DNA from: Thraustochytrium sp. TN22
Lineage: Eukaryota; Sar; Bigyra; Thraustochytrida; Thraustochytriidae
NCBI GenBank assembly: GCA_013306675.1
Contig: JABLUY010000057.1
Location: 95,233-159,232, forward strand
DNA length: 64,000 nt
Direction: 5' to 3'
The position numbers and the translations under genes are program-made. The notes beneath the pieces were generated by a model that saw only the letters and a program-made list of their open reading frames with translations, ran no database searches and was not told the DNA's origin. Shown piece by piece: positions 32,116 to 45,100 of this stretch. Every line of letters begins with the position of its first letter. The stretch's first letter is position 1.

Positions 32116-33261
32116 TCAGAGCTGCGAGGCGGTCTCATGCTCAAAGAGCTTGTGAAAAGCGGCGCCCAGGTGCTCGATGATGTCGGGCGTGGTCGTGCTG
32201 CGGTGGTGGTCCGCAAAGGCGAGGCCGTTGGCCGTGCGCGTGAGCGCGCTGGCGGCAAAGGCTGCCGGGATCGTGGCGTCCAAACCCGGCGCCTCGCCGC
32301 CCACGCCGTTGAGCGCCCAGTGCATGAAAACGCCGCTGCTGCCAGCCAAAACGTCGCCCTGGCCGCCGCACCGCCGGTTTGAGCCCTGCGCCGTGCTGAT
32401 GGCCGCGCGCTTGCCGTCCGTGATCACGTCCACCTCGCCCTTTTGCAGCACCGTGACGTGGCCCATGGCGCGCGCGAGCCGCACGGCGCGCCGCACAGGC
32501 GAAGATTCGTCCTCGTCGTCGATCTCCGCCCAGTACCCCAGCGAGCTGTCGCCGTCGTCGCTGCGCAGCGAGCTCAGGTCCGGCGCCTTGGCCTCGTCCT
32601 CGGACACTTTTAGCACGGCGCGCTCCAGACGCGCGAACTCCACCACATTCGGCGTCAACAGTGCCCGCTCGTAGCCGCGCACAAGGTCCGGGCGCTGACT
32701 CACCAAGAAGAGCGCATCGCCATCCAGCACAAGCGGCACCTCGTGCTTGCGCGCCTCACCGATGAGCTGGGCAGCCACATCCAGCGTTGCCTCGTCGCGC
32801 CCCAGCCCCGGCCCAATCACTAGCACGTGCACGCGCGGCAAGAGGTCCAGCGCGCGCTGCACGCTCGACTGCTGCAGTACCGGCAGCACGATAATCTCCG
32901 GCGTGTACGACTTAATGGGCACCGCCGCGCTCTCCTCGCACAGCACAAAGGCCAGGTCGGCGCCCACCTTGAGCGTGGACATGGCCGCGTAGAACGGCGC
33001 GCCCGTGTACTCGAAGGAGCCGCCGACCACAGCGATGCGCCCAGCCTGGCCCTTGTGCAGCGCGCCCGTCAGTCGCGGCACCAGCCGCCGCGCCGCGTCC
33101 AGGAGCGACCCACTCCCGCTCATGCTGCTGCTGCTGCTGCTTGTCGTCTGCTCGCACCTCGCCGTCGTCGGCCTTGCTGAAGCCGTCGCTTCCGCTGCTG
33201 CTGCTGCTGCTGCTGTCAGCGCTGCCGCTAGCGCCACCAGCGCCAGTCGCACCACTCGCAT
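32116..33261 (-). CDS. NAXD: ADP/ATP-dependent NAD(P)H-hydrate dehydratase (CARKD/YjeF C-terminal type)
   Basis: 381 residues, ATG at 33261. The enzyme repairs NADHX/NADPHX, hydrated damaged forms of NAD(P)H, at the cost of ATP or ADP. Family hallmarks are in order: HKGQAGRIAVVGGSFEYTGA near residue 70, FYAAMSTLKVGADL, the VIGPGLGRD nucleotide-binding loop, PLVLDGDAL, LLTPNVVEFARL, VTVLQKGEVDVI, and the catalytic loop CGGQGDVLAG with Asp303. The N-terminal ~50 residues are hydrophobic then Ala/Ser/Thr-rich (MRVVRLALVALAAALTAAAAA), suggesting a signal or organelle-targeting sequence. The length fits the eukaryotic family. No separate epimerase (NAXE) gene is seen nearby. An insertion near residue 250 carries acidic Asp/Ser-rich sequence. 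Confidence 0.93.
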   Translation of the reverse strand: MRVVRLALVALAAALTAAAAAAAEATASARPTTARCEQTTSSSSSSMSGSGSLLDAARRLVPRLTGALHKGQAGRIAVVGGSFEYTGAPFYAAMSTLKVGADLAFVLCEESAAVPIKSYTPEIIVLPVLQQSSVQRALDLLPRVHVLVIGPGLGRDEATLDVAAQLIGEARKHEVPLVLDGDALFLVSQRPDLVRGYERALLTPNVVEFARLERAVLKVSEDEAKAPDLSSLRSDDGDSSLGYWAEIDDEDESSPVRRAVRLARAMGHVTVLQKGEVDVITDGKRAAISTAQGSNRRCGGQGDVLAGSSGVFMHWALNGVGGEAPGLDATIPAAFAASALTRTANGLAFADHHRSTTTPDIIEHLGAAFHKLFEHETASQL

Positions 33262-33902
33262 TCGCAGACTGCGCGCCGTCTTGGTGCGCCCGCCGCAGCG
33301 CGCGCGGAGCGCGAGCGACTCGGAGTCGTGCGAAGGGGAGACTCTGACGTGAGGCTCCTCATTGGCTCCTCATCCTCATCCTTGGTATGATGCGCTCCTG
33401 CACCCTCGAACGGTGGCGAGCTGACGCGCGCCCGCCGGGGAGCGCCCCGACGGTCCTGGCGACTCGCCGACGCTTCAGACTGACGGTGCGAGGAGTGAGC
33501 TCGAAGCGAAGCGTTGCGTTGGGCGAGTCCGAGTCCGGGTCCGAGTCCGAGTCCGAGTCTGAGTCCGAGTCCGGCTTGCAGCGAGCCTGTGATGATCCTT
33601 TACAACTCGCCCGAGGTGTTTTCAGAGACTCCGAGCTCCGTGACATTTGCGAAGCTGGCCTTGGTATGCGTGCGCTGCGTCTGCGCCGCGCTGCTTGGCC
33701 AAACCATGTTGATGCGGCCAGTTTGGATGCATAACCGTGGCGATCCTAGATTCCGGTACCGCGGCGGCGTGGCGGCGGTGGGTACCAGTGATGATCTGGT
33801 GAGAGAGACAGACAGAGAGGGCTCGCTCAAAGCAAGCAAAGTCAGGTTCGGCCGGCGGGCCGGGCGGGCGCGCGCAGGGCGGCGGCCGGCGCGCGCAGCA
33901 GG
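33262..33902. other. Divergent spacer before the giant gene
   Basis: Probably contains promoters for NAXD (leftward) and the giant gene (rightward). It has GACTCGGAGTC at about 33317-33328 and a tandem GAGTCC hexanucleotide run at about 33526-33573. No gene seen. Confidence 0.55.
33526..33573. repeat. GAGTCC hexanucleotide tandem repeat
   Basis: About eight units of gagtcc with occasional g/t changes, in the spacer upstream of the giant gene. Related GAGTCGG/TCCGAGTC words recur in other spacers of the window. Confidence 0.9.
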
Positions 33903-36073
33903 ATGGCGACGCCGTACGCGTTCGGCGACCAGGCGATCTGGGAGCACTTCGCGTTCGCGGACGTGTTCGCCGACCCGTTTCTAGATGGGGCGACACGCAA
34001 GCGCGAGGCGCCGGCGGGGGCCTTCCACTGCATGGCGAGGTCCATGCAGCTGCTGAGCGCGACGCTGCAGCGGCTGCTGGGCGAGAACCTGCTCGACGGC
34101 AACTCGCGGCTGGTGCGTGCCGTGGCGCTCGTGCAGACGGCCGTGTCGGAGTGCGCGCAGATCGGCGCGCGCCTGCCGCTGGCGCAGTTCAAAAACGACA
34201 GCGGTAACGCCAAACGCAGCGCGCAGTTCCTCGACTTCCTCAACACCTTTGTCATGAAGGTCAACTCGCTGCGCGTCGGCGAGATGCTCTTCTCGCCTGG
34301 TGGTTGGCGCACGGCCGAGAATGAGGGCCATGCGCTCGTCTACGTGCTGCTACGGCGCGAGCACACCTTTACCTTTGCGGTCTGCAACACGGGCGAGGGC
34401 CTCGAGTACCACTACGCACGTGCCGAGATCTCCCCGCCCAAGGTCAAACGGTCGCTGTCCTTTGTCTTCAACGACATCCCGCTGCACCGCCTCTGTGACA
34501 GCTCCTTCTGGTTCATGCTCTTCCGCCCGCTCGCTTTCCCGCACAAGCAAAACGGCCCGGCCATCATCTACGAGGTTCTGCTGCCCTATCTCAACTCCAA
34601 GCCGCTCTACTCCAACGGCGTGCTCGATGAGGAGGCGGACGCGCGCGCCGCCCAAGCCGCGGTGCGTGGCGCCAGGCAGGGTTCGGCGGCCAAAGCGCCG
34701 CACTCGCGCCCCATTGTCGCCACCCCGGCCGCAGACCAAAACCCGTTCGAGTCCGCCGCGCAGACCGCCTCAGCCCCGGCTGTGCACGCGCCCTCCTTCT
34801 CAGACCCGGACGCCGCCTTTGCCGGCCTCATGTCCTCCTCCTCCTCCTCCTCCTCCTCCTCCTCGAGGCAGCCAGACCCCTTCGCGTCGCCAGGCGCTCG
34901 CTCGAGCAGCGATCAGCTCACCGCCCTCGACGCTTTCTACTCCTCGTCGTCCTCGCCCACGCCTTCGCCGGTCCCACCACCCAAGTCCAATTCGCCTGTG
35001 CCCAAGCTTAACGCGCCGGGCGCCTCGTCCGGGAGCTCCCGGTCCAAGCCGCGCTCGCGCTCCAGGTCAAGCAGCCAAGGCGGTGCCGCGCAGCTCCAGC
35101 CCCAGTCGCAGCCGCAGCCGCAGCCGCAGCCACAGCTCCAGCCGCAGCGGCACCAACACCAGCATCAGCCGCCCCAGCAGCGACAGTCGGCACCCGCTCC
35201 AGCGGATGACGACTGGGGCGATCTCTTCGGGCCGAGTCAGCCCGCCGCACAGCCACAGCCCAAGCAGCAGACACCGTCGCAAGCTGCACCTGCGGGCGGC
35301 AATGCCATGTTTGCTGGCCTCGACAGCTTCAACCGTCTCCCAGAGCGCTCGCAGCGGGCCACCTCTGGAGCGACGGCGACCGCGCTGCGCCCGCCGCGCA
35401 AACCTTCGTCCTCCTCAGCGCAGACGTCGCCAGCGCTGCGTCCTGCACCCAGGGCTTCGCCACCGCAGCCGCAACAACAGCAACAGCCGCAGGCCATGCT
35501 TCAGCCAACGCCCATGCTCATGCCCACGCCCTCGCCGCCGCCCTCTTCCGCAGCCGCACCCGCACCCGCTGCCGAGGACAATGATGACGACCCCTTCGCA
35601 CAGCTCGCGCGGTCTTCCTCGACTGATGCTAGCTCTGTCACCTCGGCCGGCGCCCACAGCACCAGCGACAGTTTGTCTGGCTTCGGCTTTGTAGGGAGCG
35701 GCGGCGGCCAGGCTGCGCCGCAGCAGGCGTACTCGCTCGCGGGGCCCGGCATGCCGCAGCCCTCGCAATCGGCCTTGGCACCTATGCAGCCTCTGGCGCC
35801 CATTGCCTCATATTCCTCCTCCTCATCTACGTCTTCCTCCACCTCGCAGCGATCCCAGCCGTCGCCGCAGCAGCAGCCGCTGCAGTTCCAGCCGTACCCT
35901 CAGTACCAGCAACAGCAGGGCCAGTACCCGCAGCACCAGCAGTTTCAGCAGTATTCACAGTACCAGCAGCAACCGCAGCAGCAGGGCCAATACCAGGCGC
36001 AGCAGCAGCAGTACCAGCAGTACCAGCAGCAGCAGCAGTACCAGCAGCAGCAGCAGTACCAGCAACCGTACCA

Positions 36074-36119
<46 letters not shown>

Positions 36120-39100
36120 CAACAGCAACAGGGCTACGCTTCGCAACAGCAGCACTATCAACAACAACATCAACAGCACCGGGGCGCCCGCGGAGACTCA
36201 GGTCCGCAAGGCGACGAGGGGCCAGCGCTGAGCGAGCTGCGCGGGGCGCGCGGCGACCCGGGCGCTGCCGGAGAAGGTTTTGGCATTCAAGGTTGCCAGC
36301 TGAGCAAGGAGGTGGTCTTCCGCACGGTGCCGCGCGGCGGGGACGTGTCGCTGATCAAGTGCCTCATGGAGGCGATCCATTGCGGCCTGCGGCTGCTAGG
36401 CATGTCATCGCAGGAGGCCAAGAACATGGGCTTGCTGCTACGGTGGACGCTGGCCAAGATGATGCAGGCCGACCTCTCCGTGACAGCCCGGTACGCGCTA
36501 GGCGTGACGGGCCGGCAAATGGTGGAGACGACGTGCAGGCAGCTAGCGCATGCGGCGGCAAAGCAGGCGCGATTGGGCGTGCGACAGGGTGGCGTCAGTG
36601 TGCGGCAGCTCTTCGACATGAAGCGTACCATCAACGAGCTGAACGGCATGGCGGACCGGCTGCAACCGCGGACGGCACAACTGCCACCGGAGCTGCAGCT
36701 GGCCTCGAGCGCCATTCCGGCGTCGGCCGGCGAGTTTGTGTACTTTGGACGGTTCTCGCAGCTCAAGGCGGTGGAGGGCCTGGCCGGGACCGCCGCCAAG
36801 GCTCCCATCTACCGGCCGGTGCAGCTGACGCTAGTGCCGGACCGCGTGGCGTCTTTTAGTGATGTGGCGAACGCGCTGCGGCACTGCTGTAACCTGTGCA
36901 CACTCCTGGCGTACCAGAGCGATCTGGTGAAGAACTCGTACTGCCTGCGCGTGGCGCTCATCCAGCACCTGTTCACGCGTGTCATCCCGCTACCGCTGCC
37001 GCTCTCGCACCCGCGGCGCGACGAGCAGTGCTTCTGGGCGGCCCTCAACCGCGAGATGCGCTACGAGACGCAGACGGACCTCCTGCGCCTCTTGTGCTCC
37101 GTGGCGGAGCACTTTAGCACCTCCGTGCTCTCGCTGCACGTGACACGGTCCTTCGACGCGGCGCGCATCCTGACCATGGCGTGCGTGGCGTGCGTGGCAG
37201 ACGCGGTGATGCGCAAGGAGGCGTGCGACATCCCGTCGCTGCTGGCCGCGCACTACAGCGGCCAGGCGGATGGCCCGGTCAAACCGTTCGGCGTGGAGAT
37301 GCGCCAGTTCGCCGCGGAGTCCGCCATGTTTCTGCTGCCGGACCCGGCGCTGGCGCTCGTACGCACGCAGGTGCTGGACTACTTCATCGAGCAAATGGGC
37401 CAGTTGGACCGCGACCACATCCTCTTCTCGTGGGAGCGCTCCATGATGTGCGGCCCGGCCGAGGAGCTCTTCGTGGACCAGCTCTGCTTGCAGATCGGGT
37501 ACCCGCGCCCCGGCGTGCAGTACGGCCTCGCGGGCGGCACGACGGAGCTGCCGGGCCAGTCCAAGGACGCGGCGCACGAGCGCCAGCTGCTCGCCGCGCA
37601 GTACCTGACAGGCGAGCGTCGCGAGATCCTCACCGACTTCCCGGAACTCGGGTACTTTCGTGACATCGTGTACATTCTCAAGATCCTCATGGCGCCCACG
37701 AGCGACTCTCTCCCGCCCATCAAGGCGTGGATGCCGTGCGACGCCAAGCTGCGCTGGAGCGCCGTCTACACGAAGCCGCCCAAGGCCAAAAAAGCGGCGG
37801 CGGCCAAGGCCAAGCCGCAAAAGCCGGCCAAGGCCGGCGGTGACGCGGACGACGGCACGACGGACGACGGCGCCGACAAGCTCCACAAGGATCTCGAAGG
37901 CCTGGACCAGGACGCCCCGGGCGACGCCGCCTCGACCGGCGCAACGACGCCGATCTCGGCCCCCGTGGACCCGGCGGCGCGCGGCGAAGAGAACCTGATC
38001 GAGCGCCTCATCTTGCAACGGCCGCCCGAGGCGAAGCTAATGGTGACGGCCTTTGGCGGCGTGCAGCTCAAGTGCGAGTGGCCGGAGAACGAGGAGGACG
38101 GCAAACCGTGGTTCAAATCCATCTTTCGGCGCATCAAGACCATCTTCTTCAAGCAGGAGCCGCGCGCGCCGCCCTCCATGGCGAACCCCTCATTCCTGGC
38201 CGGCACACCGGTGGAAACCGAAGACGACGTCCTACACGTGCGCGACCTGCCGGACTTTGGCGGCCGCATCTCCGCCAGCAACGCCGAGTTGCTCATCCAG
38301 TACCTGACGGTTCCGTATCTGCGCATCCCGCTGATCTTGCAGTTCTTTTGCAACCAGGAACACACGCTGGCACTGGCGAGTGAGGAGCTCATGGAGATGG
38401 TGGAGTGCGCCATCTTTGAGCCCGGTGAATGGCAGCCCCCAGGTCCGGACTCCACCGCGCACGTCTCGCAGGTCCCGTGCGAGGACAGGCCCAAGGTGCA
38501 GGCGACGCCGCTGGGCTTGCTCTTCAACGAGCTGCGCTACGCACACAAAGGCGTCGTGCTCCCGGTTGAAACCATGCTCGGCAACGTGCTGGAGGTGGAC
38601 ACCGGCCGCTTCTCGGCCACCTCGTCGCCCGCGGCGCTCTTCGTGGTGCGCCTGGCCGTGCGCATCTACGCGTACATGGAGTGCCTCATCCAGTTCTCTG
38701 CGTGGCACGAGGCGAACGGCGGCCTGGCCATCACCGAGGCGCTAGCCGGCTCGTACATTCGCGGCATTGAGGTGCCCAAGGAGCTAGCCGAGGAGCTGGC
38801 TCAGGTCATCTCGCGCTGGCGTCTGCTGCTCTTGGGCCGCATCTTGCCCATGCTGGCGTCCTGGCTGCGTCGGTCCACGAGCGAGGGCGACATTCGCCTC
38901 ATGTGCATGCTGCATGCGCACATGGCGTACCTCTTCAAGGAGACGCACTGGGGCGGCGACGACAACGCTGCGCTCTCGGCGCAGGAAACCAAGTCGGTGC
39001 TCAAGCACTTCAACGACTCGTCTGGCTTCGACTTTCTCCTCTCGCCCACGCCCGAGTCGCCCGGCGACGCCTCTCCGCCGGCGGGGCCTGCGGCGGCGAC

Positions 39101-42100
39101 GCAGCAGCAGGAAGAGCAGGGCGGCACGGCGCCGCCGCACTCAACGAGCGTGCCGACGGTGGACGGCGGGCGCACGAGTGCGGGCGGGAGCCGGTCGGCT
39201 CGCGGCTCGGCGGCACACATCACGTCCATTTCCGGTCTGGCGGCCAAGACGCTGCTGTGCTCGCAAGTGTTCTTGACAGCCTCGTATCGCATCGCCGCGG
39301 AGCCGCGCATTCTCAAGTACGGCGACATGGTGTCAGGCGGGCTGGCGGACGAGGTGGAGGAGACCAAGCGGTCCGCCATGAGCCGCGCCGCGCCGCGTCT
39401 GGGCCTGGACGAACTGGAGCTCATCAATGTCTTCCAGCGGCACCGTGGCGGCCTGCTGAGCTGGCTGCTCGAGCACGAGGGAGCGACGAACGAAATCATG
39501 GAGTACACGGTCTCGGTGCTCATTAACGAGTACGAGTCCGCGAGCAAGCAAAGCAGGCGCGCGCTGCGCAAGGCGGAGCACGGCAAAGCGTCCTCGTCCA
39601 TGGCTCTGCGGCGCTGGCAGTCACTCACGTCCAAAAACTGCCTGGGCCGCTTCACGCCCGACACGGAGCTCATCGCAGATCGCGGGAGCGATGCGGACGC
39701 CAGCGCCGCGGCTGCGGCGGATGGCGAGTCGCGCAGCCTTGAGCAGTATCTGCGCGCTGCGTCATCGCAGCGCGTAGACACGGAGATCAATGTGCAGCTG
39801 GGCGAGTTCACCCTCAAGAAGCACCGCGTGGAACCCGTGGACGAGGAGATGTGCGAGTTCGCCGACTTTGTGAGCGTCTTCGGCGAGAACATGGCGGAGC
39901 GCGGCCTGCACAGCGCCGAGGTCAAGAACACGACGAACCGATCATGGATTCGCCTCGTCGGCCGCCGCCACGACCTGCAGCTGTGGATGCCGGACCCGCG
40001 CCGGCCGCAGTCGCCCTTTGCGCGCATCTACCCGGCGCAGCTGCACTCGTACGAGCGGTGGGCTATTGACGTGCTGACGCCGCTCATGCAGGCGGCCAAC
40101 GGCGGGTCCACGACCGTGGACCTGTACTTGGACGACGATGGCGATGACGGTATTGTGGGCGAAGGCGCGCGCGTGCGGCTTTGCGCCGTCGTGAAGGATT
40201 CCTCCGGCCAGGTCTTCCTCAAAGAGGTGGTGGTGTACCGGCACGTGACGCCGCGGCTCGTCCACGTCTACGACGTCCAGGAGCATGGGCGCCGTTACTA
40301 CACCTCACTCATTTACTCCTCCGACACGAGTCGATGCCTGCAGCAGCTGTCCAAATCGGGCGACGGGGTCTTGGGCGCGCTGCCGTACCTGCTGCGGCCC
40401 AACCCGGCCATGGCCTCGCTTGTCATCACCCGCAGCCTGACGGCGGCCATGGGCTATGAGGTGTACGTGCCGGATCGCCACCTGTACGGACTGCTGCCGC
40501 AGGCGCTCATCGAGGAGTACATGTTCTGGCACAAGCCGGCCGACTCGATGCTCATCGGGTACCAGCGCAACGCTCGTACCAAGGCGGGCGGGTCCAAGGA
40601 CCGCTCGCAGGTCCGCGTGCTCTTGCGCCCCATCGAGTCCAAGGGCAGCGTCGGCACGCAGGTCAAGACCAAAGCGCGCGCGGGCTACGACTTTATCACA
40701 CGTAACTTCCGCGGTGGCGCCAATGGCGGCGCCGCGATCGACGACGATGCAGGCTTCCAGTCGCCGCCCATGCGCGCCGTCGTGGTGCGCATGCCGCTGC
40801 TCGTGGCCAGCGCTGGCGACAAGAAGCGCAACCGGCAGAGAAATCAGGCTGGCAAAGAGGAGAACGGCATCCCTCACGGCGCCAGCGACGCCAACGCGGA
40901 CCACGAGGCGCAGAACGGAGCGTCCGAGTCGGAATCCGAGTCGGAGGAAGAGGAGACCAAGGACGCGGCGGACCCGGACGACGGCGAGGGCATGGCGGAC
41001 CCGGACGATGACACGGCCGAGGAGGACTCGCCCATGGGCATTGGCGTGGAGGACGAGGTCGACGAGGACGCGCAGGCCATGGTCCTGGTGGACCTCCTCC
41101 AGGTGAGCGCGTCGGAGGGCGGGCCGCTCAAGGACCTGTGCGAGATTCTGCTGCGGCTGGACAACCTAACGCATGTGCTGGCGTGGTCCAAGGCGACCAG
41201 CGACGGCGTCTCGGTCTCGGAGCGCATCGACGTGGTGGAGCTGCCGCGGCTGGGCCTGACCTTTAGCACGGAGGAGCACGTGGTGAGCGGCAAGACAGAG
41301 GTGCGCCTGTACTGCAACGACCACGCCGGGCTCTACGTGAGCAACGCGGTGCGCAAGAGCACCATGGCGCAGGACCTCTTGCGCGGCATCCCGCACGGCG
41401 TCGTGCTGCAGCGCGCCGGCGACGACACGCTGCACTTGCTGCTGCCGGCGGCCGCCAAGCCGGCGCGCAAGCTGCACCGCGGCATGGGCGGCTACAACGG
41501 CGTGGAGCTCGTGCTGGACCGCAGTGATGTGTCCTGGGTGCGCGGTCTGCAGGATCCGCGGTCGCGCGGGTCGATGCACTACCTGTACCCGGTGCACTCG
41601 TCGCGCTCGTTCCTGTTCACGCGCACGCTGGCTTCAGCGCTGTACCTGATGCTGCTGCACCTCGTTTCGGGCGAGTTCGATCTGGCGTTCCGTCTGACGG
41701 ACTTTTGCGTGGCGGACACGAAGCTGACGCCCGAAGAGGCGCAGCTCGTGAAGCAGATCGTGCGTGTGCAAAAGGGTGATGTGCGCACGGACGCGATCGC
41801 TTGCCGGCTGAAGTTGATTTTGGTGACGGCCGGCACAGAGATGGCGCAACTCATCCCGTGGAAGATCGGCGAGGAGCTCGTCACGTATCTGAACCGGCTG
41901 CCGCACGTGAGCGGTGCGTGCCGGCTGACGCGCGAGGAGGAGATGCTGCTGCTGGAGCTGCAGTCGTCGGGCGCCGACGATGATGCCGAGGACGACGAGG
42001 CCGATGCGGGCGCCTACGTGACGGCGGCGGCCGCGACGGCGGCCGCGACGGCGTCCACGCCAGCGCGCGCCGCGGCGATCCGCGCCAGACACCAGCGCCA

Positions 42101-45100
42101 GCAGCAGGACAAGGCAAACGAGGGGGAGGCGGCGGACGGCGCGACGGAGGCGTCGGACGCAGAGTCGGACGTGGACGGCGAGGCGGACGCCGCCGCGCTC
42201 CCGCCGCCACGGCGCGACGCGTTCCGTCAGGACCCGATGCACATTTTGGTGAACCGCATCAACTACCTCCACAAACTGGAGGCGCAGAACCAGACGGACC
42301 CGGAGTCTCCCTTCTCGGTGCAGGTGCTGAGCCCGGAGACGCCCTCCTTTTACCACTTCGACTCGGTGTGCGACATGTCGAGCGTGGACGCCTCTGACTC
42401 GGCGATCAAGAAGATGGCGGCGCTTTCGTACACGCGGCCCAAGGACGAAGAGATGAGCGGGATCGCCGGCGTGCAGAAGCTGGCCACGTGGGCGCGGCCC
42501 GGGCGCATGCGGCTGCACGGCGGGAGTGACAGCCTGGGGTTCTTGTTCGTGTACGAGCTCATGACGGAGTCCGTGCCGCTCAAGGTGCTGCCGGGCGACT
42601 CCTCGTACAACTGGGGCGCGATCCTATTGCGGCTCATGCCGGCGCGCGACACGCAGAGCCGCGACGTGCTGAACTCAATGCTGCGCATCCTTGCAGAGAA
42701 CCGATTCCTGGCGCGCGCCGTGCCCAAGTTCGAGGACGCGCGCAAGTTCAAATTCTCGACCATCTTCCGTGGGCAGAACGTTCTGCAGCGCATCGTGAGC
42801 GAGTTCCGCACGGCGGCGACCAAGCACCGCGACCAGCTCGTGGTGCCCGGGCGCGTGCCGCGGCCGCTCTACGACGTGTCGATCGTGGTGCCGAGCGCGG
42901 CGCCCTGCGACCTCCTTGGCACGGGTCTGCAGGCGGACCGCATGCTGGTGGCGCCGCGCGTGCGCGACCACGCGTGCGAGCAGCGCGAGCTGCGGCCCGT
43001 GTCGGAGGCGGGCGTGACGCTGGGCGAGGAGGAGCTCCGCGCGTTCGCGACCTCGCCTGTGCAGGCGCTCCTGCCGGGCTATGTGCAGACGCGCGAGCCC
43101 AAGGACGCCCTCTCGGCAGCGACGGCGCCCGGGGGTGCCCTGGCGGGCGCCGGCACGGAGGACGGTCTGCCGTTCTCTGTCTCGCAGCACCCGAACGCGC
43201 GGGCGCACGTGGCGCAGAGCATGCTGGCCCGGCTGCGCGAGGACGTGCGCTTCTACGGGGAGACGGAGTCGAAGGCGATGGTGCTGGAGATCACCGGGCT
43301 GGCCCCGGAGGATATTGACCGGTGCGTGCAGAGCACGGGCGCGCTGCAGAGCACTGAGGTGACGGTGCACGAGCTGCTGAACGCGCTCCGTGAGCAGCTG
43401 CGGCGCGACAACGACTTCACGTCGCGCGGCATTGCGGCGGTGCAGCGGCTGGCGAACCACATCAGCGCGGAGCAGCCCCCGGAGCGCGCGTCGGATGAAG
43501 CGGAGGTAGAGTACCGGCGGCGTATCGGCGCGCTCTTCGCGCGTGACCACGGGCAGGAGACGAAGCTGTGGCTCTCCCTGCTGATTGGCATGATGCTGGC
43601 GTCGGACGGCTTCGCCGAGGTGAAGCGGCTGAATCCGTTTCTGAGCGAGCCGCAGCTGCGCACCTTGGAGGACCTGATCGCGGCGGTGATGCTGGCAACG
43701 AACCGCGCGGGCCAGCTGTCGCGGTGCATCGCGAGCGCGAGCGGGATTTTGCGCGTGCTGGGCCAGATCCGCGAGGCGTGTGCGGCGAGCACCTCATTCG
43801 ATGCCGGGGAGATCGAAAACCTGGAGGCACTCAAGCTGGAGGTGCAGCTGACGGCGACGGAGCTGGCGGGCCACCTTGCGAGCAAGCGGCAGTACGTGAC
43901 GATGGAGGAGCGGCGCAGCTCGTCGGGCCAGGTGTCGATGCGGCTGCGGTACGACCCGCGGCTGCTGGTGTTCGAGTTCATGCAGGACCTCCTGCTGCGC
44001 AAGTCGCAGGTGGAGCTGGTGGAGCAGTTCAAGGTGGCGCTGCAGTCGGGCGACTCGAGGTGTCACCAGATGCTCATGGGCGCGGGCAAGACGACGGTGG
44101 TGGCGCCAATTCTTGCGCTCCTGCTGGGAAGCGCGAGCGTGTCGCCCCTGGTGATGCAGGTGGTCCCGCGCGCGCTCTTCCAGTTTTCGTGCTCGGTGAT
44201 GCGTTCGTGCTTCTCGGCGGTGATCCAAAAGCAGGTGTACACGTTCACGTACGACCGGTTCAAGGTGCCGTCCAAGACGCTGTACCAGAAGCTGCTCAAG
44301 GCCAAGGCGGCGCGCGGCGTGGTGATTTCGACGCCGACGGCCATCAAGTCGTTCACGCTGAAATTCGTGGAGACGGTGAACGCGATTCTGACGCTCAAGG
44401 CGGCAATCGCGGACAACAAGGACACGAGCGAGATGTCCTTCTTCGGCGTGCTCGGGCGCAGGCTGTACACCTCGGTGCGCGGCGACGTGGCGCACGAGTC
44501 GAATCAGGACATGCTGCACAAGCTGATCGCGCAGGCGCAGACGTGTGTGCGCATCCTCTCGCTCTTCCGCAACGGGTCCCTGATTTTGGACGAGGTGGAC
44601 CTTATTCTGCATCCGCTCAAGAGCGAGCTGAACTGGCCCATGGGCCAGAAGGAGCCGCTGGACTTTACGCGGACGCCGACCGGGTCCATCACGGGCCTGC
44701 GGTGGCGCATCCCATTTCACCTGCTTGACGCCATCCTCTTCTCCACGGAGCGGCGCATGACGGTCAAGTTCGAGAATAGCCGTGAGGCGCGCGTCATCCT
44801 CAACAAGCTGCGCGAGGCGATCGACGTCGGATGCGAGCGCAAGCACCTGCAGCGCACACCGCACCTGATCCTGGTGTCCAAGCAGTACTACAACCAGGCG
44901 ATCAAGCCGCTGGTGGCGCAGTGGATGCTGATCTGGCTGTCGGAGCACAAGATCGTGGGCGTGAGCAACGACGAGCTCCTCGAGTACCTGCTCAAGGGCT
45001 CGGTGGGCGCACGGCAGAACGTGACGGAGAAGATCAACCGCAGCCTGACGGACGACCAGATGAAGATGGTGAACCTCGGCCACGACTGGATTCGATCCTT

